Positions 34,968-44,516 of a stretch of 64,000 bases of DNA are shown piece by piece. The notes under the pieces were generated by a model, which worked only from the letters and a program-made list of their open reading frames with translations, was not told the DNA's origin and did no database searches. Made by a program: the position numbers and the translations under genes. Within the stretch, counting starts at the first letter, position 1; each line of letters starts with the position of its first letter. Source of the stretch: Marsupella aquatica (lineage: Eukaryota; Marchantiophyta); NCBI GenBank assembly GCA_973895155.1, contig OZ316894.1, positions 124,001 through 188,000 of the forward strand. The letters run 5' to 3'.

Positions 34968-37900
34968 ATGGAAAGGTGTCACAACATTTTACTTGGTGAA
35001 TCACGGATCAGTGTGAGGGTAACTGATGTCATTCATGGGAGTAGGGTTTTACCTTACAAACACAGTGGGGCTGAAACAATTGACGAGGCAAAAGACTCAT
35101 GGGTTCTCTGGGACGTGGCAGATGTCCGAAGTAGAAAGAGTTTCTCAAAGAAGGATGCGGGTGATGATATCAACATAGAGCGGAGTTTTGTTGTGGAGTC
35201 TCCCTCAGCTGAAATTTCTAAAACTAATTGTGACTATTTCCAACGGTCAAATTGGATGTCAGAGTTGGTCGAACTATACATCGGTTCAGATCGAACCAAT
35301 AGGGTTGCCACAGGGACCATCATTGTGCCTCAAGAAACGGCGATGGTTGACGATGAAATCCTTGGTGAGGACCATGTAGGGATTGCTGTGAAAGATGTGG
35401 TGGAATCACAATACTTTCCCAATTTCGGTGGCGGATTGATTCAACAAAACTACTTGCAAACGGGAAATTTTTGTCGGACATTTTGGTTGAAGGTTCAGAG
35501 AGGATGGAGACGGTGGATAGGGATGATCTCTATCCAAATGTAAATGATAGGGGAATGCCACGCACAAGGCCATACAATTTCAACAAGAGGACTCATGTAG
35601 ATCCGATTGAAAAGAAGAGAAGGCTATTGGAAACCAAGGCAATTTCAAAAACAACGGAAGCTTTGATTGATGAAATTAAAAGAGAGAATTGTTGCAAGCA
35701 GAAATGTTGTCTCACTATGCCAAGAGAAGACATAGAAGATATCCGGATAGAATTTCACGGGATGTCTAGCGAGTCAAAAACATCACACATTTTCAACCTC
35801 TTCCACTACAGAGAAGATGATGTTCGTGATAAGGGGCACCATGTTCTCAAGGGTATGGTTGTATGTAGACATGCATTTGCAATCATCCATGGCTTTAGCC
35901 ACTCAAAATATTATGATTACAAAAGGAGATATGTGGAGGGTTGCAAAATTGGGTTCCATGGAAACACGGGCTCCATGAAAACAAGGTCAAATACCTTGCA
36001 TGCACGAGCTCTATTGGAGGATTTTTTGACTCGAAATGCAGAGCCCATGCCTCATATACCTTATGCTGGGGCTCATGGGACAGACTCCATTGAGTATCGT
36101 CTTCCAGCATGTTACAAGAAGTTGGAGATTCTGGAAGATGTGAGAACAAAGATGAAGGAAGAGGGGCTTCCCCCAGTTACAGAGAATACTCTATACAAGA
36201 TTTGGAGCAAATCATTTGCAAACTTCAGTTTCCATAAAGATGGTGCATTTGCCAAGTGTACTCTTTGTTGTGAATACAAAGATAGTTTGATGCGAGAAAG
36301 AAGGAAAAAAGAACGTGCTGAAATTGAAGAAAAACGAGCGCAACATCTTCGTGAGCAGATGTCACATAGATATGTTTACTATGCTCATCGAGTGATGGCT
36401 AAGCAACATCCAGGGGAATATCTTTGCATCATTCACGACAAGATGGATCAAGCAAAGACGTGGATTCCAAAAATGGTCAGTACTCCTAAATTGCTTTCGG
36501 GTCATGGGATGCCACTACCTATTGCTCTCACAGGGATGTTGACCCATGGAAGGGATCCAGGAGTCTATGCACACTTTAGTGTCACTGGCCTTTGGCCAGG
36601 AGATGCTGATTTCACGGCGACATCCTTGGCTAAGTGTCTTCGAGACCTTGAAGAGTACAATGGAGACAAGACAGGTGACATGTTGGATGGCCTTTATTTG
36701 GAACCTCATAGACCTTTCTTTCAAGCCCTTCTTGACTTTGATGCATTTTTTAAGGGATATTTGGAACCAAAGAGTATTCCAATGAATAGGTATATTGGTT
36801 CTGAAGATGCAGTCGAGAGTCAGACGGAGACGGTCTCCACCCAACATGGTGAGGATCAAGGAGGGGTCATGCATGGGGAACAAGGCAATCCATCTTTCAA
36901 GCCCTTGCCAAGGCACCTAACACTGCAAATGGATAACTCAGCAAAGGATAACAAAAACCAGACTGTCATGGCATTTTGTAGTGAGCTTGTGAGTAGAGGA
37001 GTATTTGAAACTGTTCAAATGTCTTTTCTAATGGTTGGTCATACGCACGAAGATGTTGATGCACTCTTTTTGAAGGTATCATATCAAGTTCAACACAAGG
37101 AAGTTGCAACTCTCCTTGCTCTTATGGCAGAGGTTTGGGAATGTGAGAGCATTCATCCAGTTCCCAGATTGATACAAGAAGTTGCATCTTACAAAGAATA
37201 TCTTCAAACTTTCAAAGTTAAAGATATTCAAGGTCACTCAAAACCCGTATCATTTCTTTTCTCTATGAGAGATAATGTACCAATATTTCAGTATAAGTCC
37301 CATGTAAAGCAAGCTTGGGCTCCAGTTGGAGGAAGGTGCATTTGGGCAACAGATCTGACAACAAATTCTCTTCTTTTACCTAGTGGAGAGCCCTTAGCTA
37401 AATCCATTGGAGAGATACACAAAAAATTTGAAGAGATTATCCCATTTCTTAACAAGTACCTTGATTTTTTGAGAAGGAGTTGCACTGATGAGACATCTAT
37501 AGCATATAAGGAAAGATTTCCTCTTGTGAAATATTGGGAGAGAATTGTGGAGTTGTTGACAAATGGGCTCGCACTAGAAGGGGAGGGAAGTACTCAATTT
37601 CCCTTGAGAAATGGATTTTGGCCTAAGACTAACCACGGCACTGGTTACAAGGTCAATCAACCGGAAAAAAGTGGTCCTCCAAGTGAAGATGAGGAGAATG
37701 CGGAGATGACGGCTCTTCAAAATGAGGTCTTGGAAGAGATGGAAGATCAAGCAGCACCATTTGTTGGATCTCGAGCTGAGAGAGAACAAGGACGGTGGAT
37801 TCCCCTACAGGATATTTGTGAAGGGAACTTTGTATTTCTTCGACCCGAGGATGACTGGGAGAATAAAAATGGTGGAGGTCATTTCTGGTTGGTGAGAGCT

Positions 37901-38245
37901 TTGGGTTCGGTGGACCCTGAGCATGAAGTCCCAACTATATCTCCAACAAACCCTCCTCTGCCTCAACAATATGTTCCAATGTTTCCAGTCGAATGGTGGA
38001 GGCCTAAACACTCTAAACTTGATGTGACTGAGAGTGCACGGTATCTAAATTGCTTCATGTCCACTAAGACATGGGAACGAGATCCAGGGTTTGGTGAGAA
38101 CGCTCAACATTGGCAGTATGCAAATTCTGCAATGTATGGTTTTAAATCTGGAATGAAAGAAGAAAACATGGCGGGCAGAGGTTTGAAGATTCCTCGAAAT
38201 GTTCTACAAACTGTCCAAAGTTATCTTCAAAGGATGGACAAGTAG
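34968..38245 (+). CDS. DUF7869-like protein, candidate transposase (element A)
   Basis: The main frame, 35471-38245, is a 924-codon ORF. An N-terminal extension from the ATG at 34968 is in another frame, joined near 35470-35520 by a frameshift or unrecognised splice. The protein has a Cys-rich patch (RENCCKQKCCL), a CTLCCEYKD motif, and a core with IIHDKMDQAKTWIP, PRHLTLQMDNSAKDNKN and FLMVGHTHEDVDALF. From memory this core is the family listed as DUF7869, common in moss, fungal and animal repeats. The spaced acidic residues (DKMD, DNSAKDN, HEDVD) look like an RNase H-fold DDD/E active site, so I suggest it is the transposase of element A; that is inference. A C-terminal FVFLRP...FWLVRAL segment resembles a small chromatin-reader-like beta domain. 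Confidence 0.65.
35515..35535 (+). repeat. Palindrome inside the DUF7869-like coding region
   Basis: GGATAGGGAT, one base, then the matching arm, translated in the gene as VDRDDLYP. Another coding copy is at 29216-29236 in the methyltransferase tail (LDRDGLHP). Confidence 0.85.
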
Positions 38246-38849
38246 ACTTAGTTGTTAGAAGCTATAATAATTAAATAGATAGTTACTAGTTTTTATGTAA
38301 GATAGTCACTCATTCAAACATAGTAACTTACGTACTAGTTATTTACTATTCTAATAGTTTTAATGTGAGACCATGCCATTGAGTGTTAGTTATACTATCT
38401 CCTCATTTTCTAAACTTTTGATCGTTATGAATATGAATGTTTGCTTTTTTGCATAATTAAAAATATTTTTCTATTCATTCCTTTCTTTTAAATGATTATA
38501 ATAAGAGTTGGTAGGAAAATGTACACTTTTTAGGCCAAATGTACACTTTGTTGCACTCAAAGTTACACTTTCTAGACCAAATGCACTTAAATGTACACTT
38601 TTTAAGCCAAATGTATGTTTCTTTCACTCAAATGTACACTTTCTAAGCCAAATGTACTCAAATGTACATTTTTAAAGCCAAATGTACCTATTTTGATGTT
38701 CAAATATACACTTTTCGTTGCCCAAATGTACACTCTTTAGGCCAATTGTACACTTTTCTATCCCCAAATGTACACTTTTCCAAGCCCAAAAGTACACTTT
38801 TCATTGCCCAAATGTACAAATAATAATACACTTTTAATGAATAGGCTGA
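38246..38849. repeat. Element A right end with AAATGTACACTTT repeats
   Basis: After the DUF7869-like stop, about 270 bp of AT-rich sequence leads into more than ten AAATGTACACTTT-type repeats (38517-38830), then the terminal repeat ending GGCTGAT at 38849. There is no gene. Confidence 0.8.
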
Positions 38850-41616
38850 TTTTCACCGATCGAGTTACAACATCACCATTCAATGGAACGCTTCTTTCCA
38901 AATCAAACTCAGCAGCGTTCGACAGGAGGAGATTGGTGGCTTCCTCAAAGAGACGCGGTGACCCCGCCAGGTCCGCCGATCTGAAGGCAAGCTCAAAAAT
39001 AGTTGGGCCAGTTCCTCTGCTCAATCCCCTTTTGTATGCAGTATAAGCAGCAATTTGAGCAACCGCTCTATTTTGGTCCGTTTTGCATCCTTCAAACAGA
39101 CCAACCTTTTTTTTCTGTTGCCATGCTTTCATTCCAGCATGCCTAGATTCCGAACCAGTACAATTAGGAATCATCCCAGCCTCTTCGGCACTCTTGCTCT
39201 GAAACATTGCACGCAAGGGTTTAGTACATGTAAGAAATTGCACACAAAAGTGGCAACACAATGGAAATAACAGTAGCGCCAGACGCTAATAAACTGATGA
39301 TGATATTTCCATGTAAAGAACCGTTTAACACAGAATAAAGGTAGTCCTTACATCACTCATAGTCCAAACGGATTATTAGCGCTCGATGCTACTATTGCGG
39401 ATAAGGAACTCTTCTATCTCACACATGCTTCACTAGCGCCGAGCGCTATTAATGGGAACATGCATCCTAGAGCAGTGTATAACTCACCAGTCTTATGAAG
39501 TTCCCCCATTGTCTCCATCGGACAACCCACCAAGACAGCCACCCTTGCAGCATCCGAAGTTTGCCTGAGTGACAATTGCCAGACCTCCACCAGTCATCGA
39601 TTTCCCTCGAGATTCGAAATGCTTTCAAGAAAGTTGGCGCGTTCCAAAGACGATCCCACATCTCCTTGTGCTCTCCGTGCTTTCCATCTTTTACACCTTC
39701 TCGGGAATGATGATGAAAAGATTGGAAAAAATGAAAGGCATCTGATCTTTCTCGCTCTGGGTCAGGTACACCGTCAAAGAACACGTTTCGAACAGCATTC
39801 CAACCAGCCTGAGCATTGTCCGCCATGAATCCCCGAATTGTAACATCCTGTAAACCATTTTCATCGACAACCTCTAACATCAAACGCCAGGCTCTCTCCA
39901 GAGATTTTGCATCTTCGGCCTTTAGCTCACAAGTGAATATGGTGCAAAGTGCCCGGTAATGATGATCATATACATGGGCACTGAAAGTAAGCCAATCTGC
40001 CGTGCTTCGATGCATCACGTCAAAACTTACCCATGAACCCTCTAACGACCCACCAGGTTTCATTCTTTGGAGCAGGTCCAGACCACTCCCGTCACCTTTT
40101 ACGTCATTTTAAAGATATGAGCACTCTCGTCCCGACAGCCTTGACCAGGGAGCAAGAACCTATGAAGAAAAGGCAGTCGGATACACTTTTGCATCCTCAC
40201 AAGAAATTCCAGTTCCCCTTTCCCCTTCTGATCTTGACGGACACTCCTTAACACGGATGCAAACTTTTGAGGAGATGCGACGACCATCAGGGACTCCCAG
40301 ATTTCCTTCTCTTCTTCAAGAGAGATTTCTTCAACAGAGGCCTCGCAAAATGTATTCGTCAGTGTCTCAGTCGCAGAGTTTTTAATCCCTGTTGGGGATG
40401 CCATGGGGTTTGCAGTGAATCCCTTCTCCAGATGAGACCTTGCAACCTTTTCTGCCTCCCTCGAAAAGACCCATCGACTGGGATGATTGTGAAATCCCAT
40501 ATGAACAGCTAGTCGCGACATGTGGGCCAAAGACTTAACGTCAACTTTTGCAGATGGATACATGTAGAACATTAGAGCAGGGCAGGCCTCAACGCACATT
40601 GGAGGTTCGGAGCAATGGTGACAAACAACTCCACCTTCGAAGATCAATTCCCCAACTTGGAATGGGCCCGAAAGTTTTGGGGTTCTTGCCCACATCTCAT
40701 TATTTCGAAACTTGTTGTCTTTCCACCACGGACAAGCATTATTTCGACACTGCAGCGATCCCGTACACTGGACTTTCCCGAAATCCCACATTTTCTTCGG
40801 AAGAACATTTGAAGACGTTTTCACAATCCGAGTCCAATAATAACAATCCTTACCACGATCCATATCTTTCAAACGTTCACCTTTTGCGTTCACACAGTCT
40901 ACCGGGGGTAACTCAAAAACCACATTCCCATTGTAAGATGTGGGAAGACTAGGCACTACGTGATGAACAAAATCACTCCCCCTTATAAATTGAGACAATT
41001 CACTATGACCTTTGGATTTCAAGATTGTATCCATTGCACTCTGCTGGTACACAGTCAAAGGCACAATCATTTCTCGATCCGCATTAGACTCCTTTTTAAC
41101 CTCGGATGGGTAAACTGGAATCTTCTCTCCGAGAGTAGTTGTCGCTTGCTTATCATCTCCAGAACTTTCCGAGAGTTTGATGACATCGAGTTCAGCCGCT
41201 GTGGGAGGACGAGTATAGGAGGCCCCAGAATCTCTCAAAACAAAAACCTCATATTCTTTTTGAGCCTCCAGAGTCCAATATCTTTGACCATGAACAACAT
41301 CGTAGAAAACTGGAGTCTCCTCCAAACAAACCGACACTAACGAGATCGCTAAAATAGACTCCTTGGCGACATCAAATCTCACTCCCAAATATTCCTCTGA
41401 AACACGCTTTGATTAAGATGATTTGAGGACGGGAATTGTGATTACATCCCGAGTGTCCTTCCTCATGACAACGATATTTTGAGCCATGGCTTCAAAAGAG
41501 GGATATGCATTTTCCCCCACGCAAAATGAAATATGTTTATCATGAGATTCGAGTACGAGAAGTAAACGTTCCATTCTCATTATAGAGTCGTTATAGATTT
41601 GGACGCACTCCATCAA
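38850..41616 (-). pseudogene. Element B transposase: GCM/WRKY-like zinc domain and MULE-like core
   Basis: Catalyses excision and insertion of element B. Exons on the minus strand: 41616-39488 and 39198-38850, then interrupted by element A and resumed at 26918. The first exon has an N-terminal region, then a Cys/His domain (CRNNACPWWKDN, CHHCSEPPMC, HMGFHNHPSRW) of the GCM/WRKY zinc type. A MULE-like core follows: first Asp in SWVSFDVMHRS, second in GFMADNAQAGWNAV, then DAFHFFQSFHHH at the position of the MULE CxxH motif. The third acidic residue probably lies in the second exon. Defects: TAA at 41414, a one-base loss near 40103, and the 11.9-kb insertion. The 8-10 bp target duplication supports the MULE assignment. 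Confidence 0.7.
39199..39487 (-). repeat. Transposase intron carrying three palindromes (element B)
   Basis: 289-bp intron with consensus GTGAGT donor and CAG acceptor. It holds TAGCGCC-type palindromes at 39274-39288, 39377-39391 and 39434-39448. Confidence 0.85.
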
Positions 41617-42269
41617 TGACGTTTTGTCGTCTTACCAACGGCAGGATTTGGGTTCATAGTTACTAGCGCCTGGCGCTACCTCTAAGTGTAAAACACTCTT
41701 GGGTGAGGACTACGAATGCCAATAATAATAGCGCCTGGCGCTACCTCTGGGTGCAAACATTCTTGGGTGAGGAGTACGAAGGCAATAAATAATAGCGCCT
41801 GGCGCTACCTATTTCAATGGACTTGAAAACATTCAATGGAAGGATAAGTACGATAACGCGATACAGTACGAGTCATTAAGTTGGCACGCTTGAAGATCTC
41901 CACTGGATCTTCGCGAATCCGATCCGCCCGGGTCCAAATGTGTCAGAGAGGAAGCGTCCACAAAAGTTATATCAGAGGGTCCTCTTCGAAGTGGGTACCC
42001 AGGACCAAGTGCGAACTCTCCTTATATCTAGTCGTTCTCCTCCAATGTCCTCATTGTCAAGCCATTCTTCACTGAGTCACAGTTGTGGCTCATCTTTCGG
42101 GCGCGTGGTTCCCGTTCTCATTTTTGGGCCCAGTTGTTCTTTTTGGCTTTCGTGCGCGTTCTTGTTCTCCTTCTCGTCCTCGTTTCTCATTCTCGTCCTA
42201 GTTCACGCTGTTGTCCTCCTTCACGTTCTTGTTCGCGCTTCTTGTTCTCGTCCTCGTCCTCACTTTCAA
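41617..42269. repeat. Divergent intergenic region of element B with three palindromes
   Basis: Between the minus-strand transposase start and the plus-strand Ser-rich gene. Three identical TAGCGCCTGGCGCTA palindromes lie at 41664, 41729 and 41793, each inside a repeated unit of about 65 bp (ACCTCTGGGTGCAAACATTC). 42100-42265 is pyrimidine-rich (TCTCGTCCTCG), perhaps a core promoter or 5' leader. No ORF here is convincing. Confidence 0.75.
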
Positions 42270-42697
42270 TGGCACCTCCACGAGGGAAGGCAAAGGAGGA
42301 GGCACTTGTCCCGAGCGACACCGACCGGGAGACCCCCGCATCAAATAGCTTACCGCCTCGGCCGAATGCCGAGAGGATGACGGTTCCAATCTCGAAGAAG
42401 GGGAAACTCATCTCAAAGATGAAGAATGCCCCAACTATGGGCCACAGCGAAGGATCCAGTCGGCCGAATGTGAGCGGCCCGACTTTTGTTCCCGCTAGGG
42501 ATATCGCCCCTGCTTCAGTCGGCCGTCCAAGAGCCGACACTATCTGCACGGGAGTCTCCTATCTTCTTCATCCACTGAGAGTGATCATTCTTCGAGCGGG
42601 GACTCATCACCGAGCAGGCGAGGATTTACGTGGTATGGATTGAGCGACTCGAATGATGACTCCGATGCATACAAGCCAAGTTGGTGGGAAGACTGAT
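42270..42697 (+). pseudogene. Small serine-rich acidic/basic protein (element B)
   Basis: Begins MAPPRGKAKEEALVPSD with Lys-rich patches (ISKKGKLISKMKNA), then a Ser-rich acidic C-terminus ending in DAYKPSWWED. The two halves are in different frames, with a one-base shift near 42559. About 140 residues. I recognise no family. It lies at the head of the plus-strand genes; low-complexity charged sequence suggests a disordered DNA- or protein-binding adaptor, but that is a guess. Confidence 0.45.
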
Positions 42698-43844
42698 TTC
42701 CCGTTGTCAGAGCGTATCATTCGAGTTCTGGAGAGACTTGGAGGATCCATCAAGGTTGATAGGATCTATTTCCACTCGGTTTTTTCCGATAGAAAACCCA
42801 TACCGTTCCTTCCTCGTATGCCGGATTTCTAGTGTACTGTAACATTTTGTATATGAACGGCATAGCCGTTCGTTTTTACCTCGGTGTCAATGCTTTTGAA
42901 TTCAGAAGACCAAGCTTTAATTTTGGGTTCTACTCCCGTGTTTGCATTGTATTTCTGAATGCAAACCTGATCTATTTCTTTGAAATGGCCGTAAACACTC
43001 GTTTGCTGTCAATGTTTTTACTAGCGTTCGGCACTATTATGAGAAACAAAGTGTCCGTAACACTGTCGTGACATGTCTTATCTCTAAAGTGTTTTTGATA
43101 GCGTTGGGCGCTATTAATGAAAGGAATCACAAGTCAGACCCGTCCGGAGTTATTTTTACTTTTATTTCAACAAATTTTGTTCAATTGATGTGCATTTTAA
43201 TAGCGCCAGGCGCTATTGTAATTCATTGGAATATTCGTTGAATGAATGGGTTCATGTGGTCATGTTTATTGTCATTGGACTCCGATTTCATCATTTATTT
43301 GAATACTAGCGCCGAGCGCTACTAAAGTTGGCTTGTCGACACCTGCACAAAATTGGAAAATTTATAGACAATTGTGTTCATAGTACTGCCCGTAGCTACA
43401 TTAAGATGGTTTTTCATATACATTTGAAAGTATGTTGTATAATAGCGCCTGGCGCTATCCACAACTACCGACACTGATGTGGTTCCAACGGTCACTTTCC
43501 AACGGTAATATTATAGTAGATTGAGGTTCACGGAACCCTTTTTGCTTTTGTCTGGGATGAAAGTCCAATCGGAGAATGCCATCTGTACTTGGGACCGTTG
43601 TAATCGAATGGCTGGTTCTATTGTATCGGTGTCTTAATACAAGGTGGAGATCGCTCGTTTGGGATAATTTAGTCCGTCTAGCGCTCAGACCTCGGACTGT
43701 ACGAGTTTGTCAAGTGCATATGTGCGTCCTTTATTGGTCCCGTACATTTTGAGATGTGATCGTCACAAGAACTGCACGGCGCATACGACAGTGCTGGGTG
43801 GTCGAGTTGCTCTCCACGACAACTTTTGGCTGGGTGATACGAGA
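42698..43844. repeat. Element B spacer with five palindromes
   Basis: Non-coding, AT-rich. Palindromes at 43022 (degenerate), 43099, 43201, 43317 and 43443, spaced roughly 80-125 bp. A half-site (TAGCGCTC) occurs at about 43679. This is the densest cluster in the element, lying upstream of the ParB-like gene. Confidence 0.85.
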
Positions 43845-44516
43845 ATGGGGGAGGCTGATGGTGGTCATTCTGAGTCCTCTCAGTCTTCGTTCGCTGGTTC
43901 AGTATACACCCGTCGCGTCACTCGATCGACTGCGTCCCTGTCGACTTCCGAAGCTGAATCTGCACAGCCCTTCCCGAGGTCGAGGAGAGGGAGAATGGAC
44001 CCTAAGGACGTCTCCATGGGTGAAGTCAGTGACATAGGCTTATCGATGGACGAGGTAATATCAAAGCACGCATTGTCGTTCGGGAAGGATTTTCGAGGAT
44101 TCGATAAGGAGCCACCTCAAATTCCTCTTTGTAGATTGCTCCCCATGGAGGTTGTTTGAACCTTACAGAAAGAAAGTGCATCGATCGAGAAGTTGAAAGA
44201 ATCATTCCGTGTCACCGGGTACAACTCACGCATTGGGATGCCTTTCTACGTTCAGCCTGCAAATGCCAATGGGGTTTCTCATATATGCACCACCGAGATC
44301 CGGGACTCTTGGGATCCAATCTGGGTCACAGAGAATGACAAGTTTGAGGAAGAGTGTGATGCGGACCCAGCGTTCCATATTCTAAAAGATAAAATGTTTT
44401 GTGTGTTTGACGGAAATCATCGATTGTACTCGTGGTCAATCGTCACGAGGGAGAATCCGGACAACTTGAAGTATCATCCTCGTTGTGACGCCAATGACAT
44501 GGTCCTTATTTTGTAA
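43845..44516 (+). pseudogene. ParB-like domain, first exon of the ParB-methyltransferase gene (element B)
   Basis: Starts MGEADGGHSESSQSS, a disordered basic N-terminus, then a ParB/Srx-type domain: IPLCRLLPMEVV, SIEKLKESFRVTGYN, and MFCVFDGNHRLYSW, an excellent G-N-H-R signature of ParB-like nucleotide-binding/nuclease domains. A TGA at 44157-44159 interrupts the frame inside the domain. The frame ends at 44516, where a 2.4-kb insertion begins. In bacteria this fold binds CTP or cuts DNA and loads at palindromic sites. Unlike the element A copy, the Arg of the GxHR motif is kept. Confidence 0.72.

Larger units (their letters stand above)
26919..38849. mobile_element. Element A: 11.9-kb DNA transposon with ParB-methyltransferase, phosphatase and DUF7869-like genes
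   Basis: Termini are inverted repeats starting ATCAGCCTATTCATTAAAAG on the left and its complement at 38849 on the right, identical over at least 26 bases, flanked by TTTC. Both subterminal zones carry many AAATGTACACTTT repeats (26968-27050 and 38517-38830). Genes: a phosphatase-like gene and a ParB-methyltransferase gene on the minus strand, and a DUF7869-like gene on the plus strand. A palindrome with half-site TTGGACAGRGA recurs in introns and in an array before the plus-strand gene. It is inserted in the transposase gene of element B, so it is younger than B; its two longest ORFs are intact. Confidence 0.85.
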
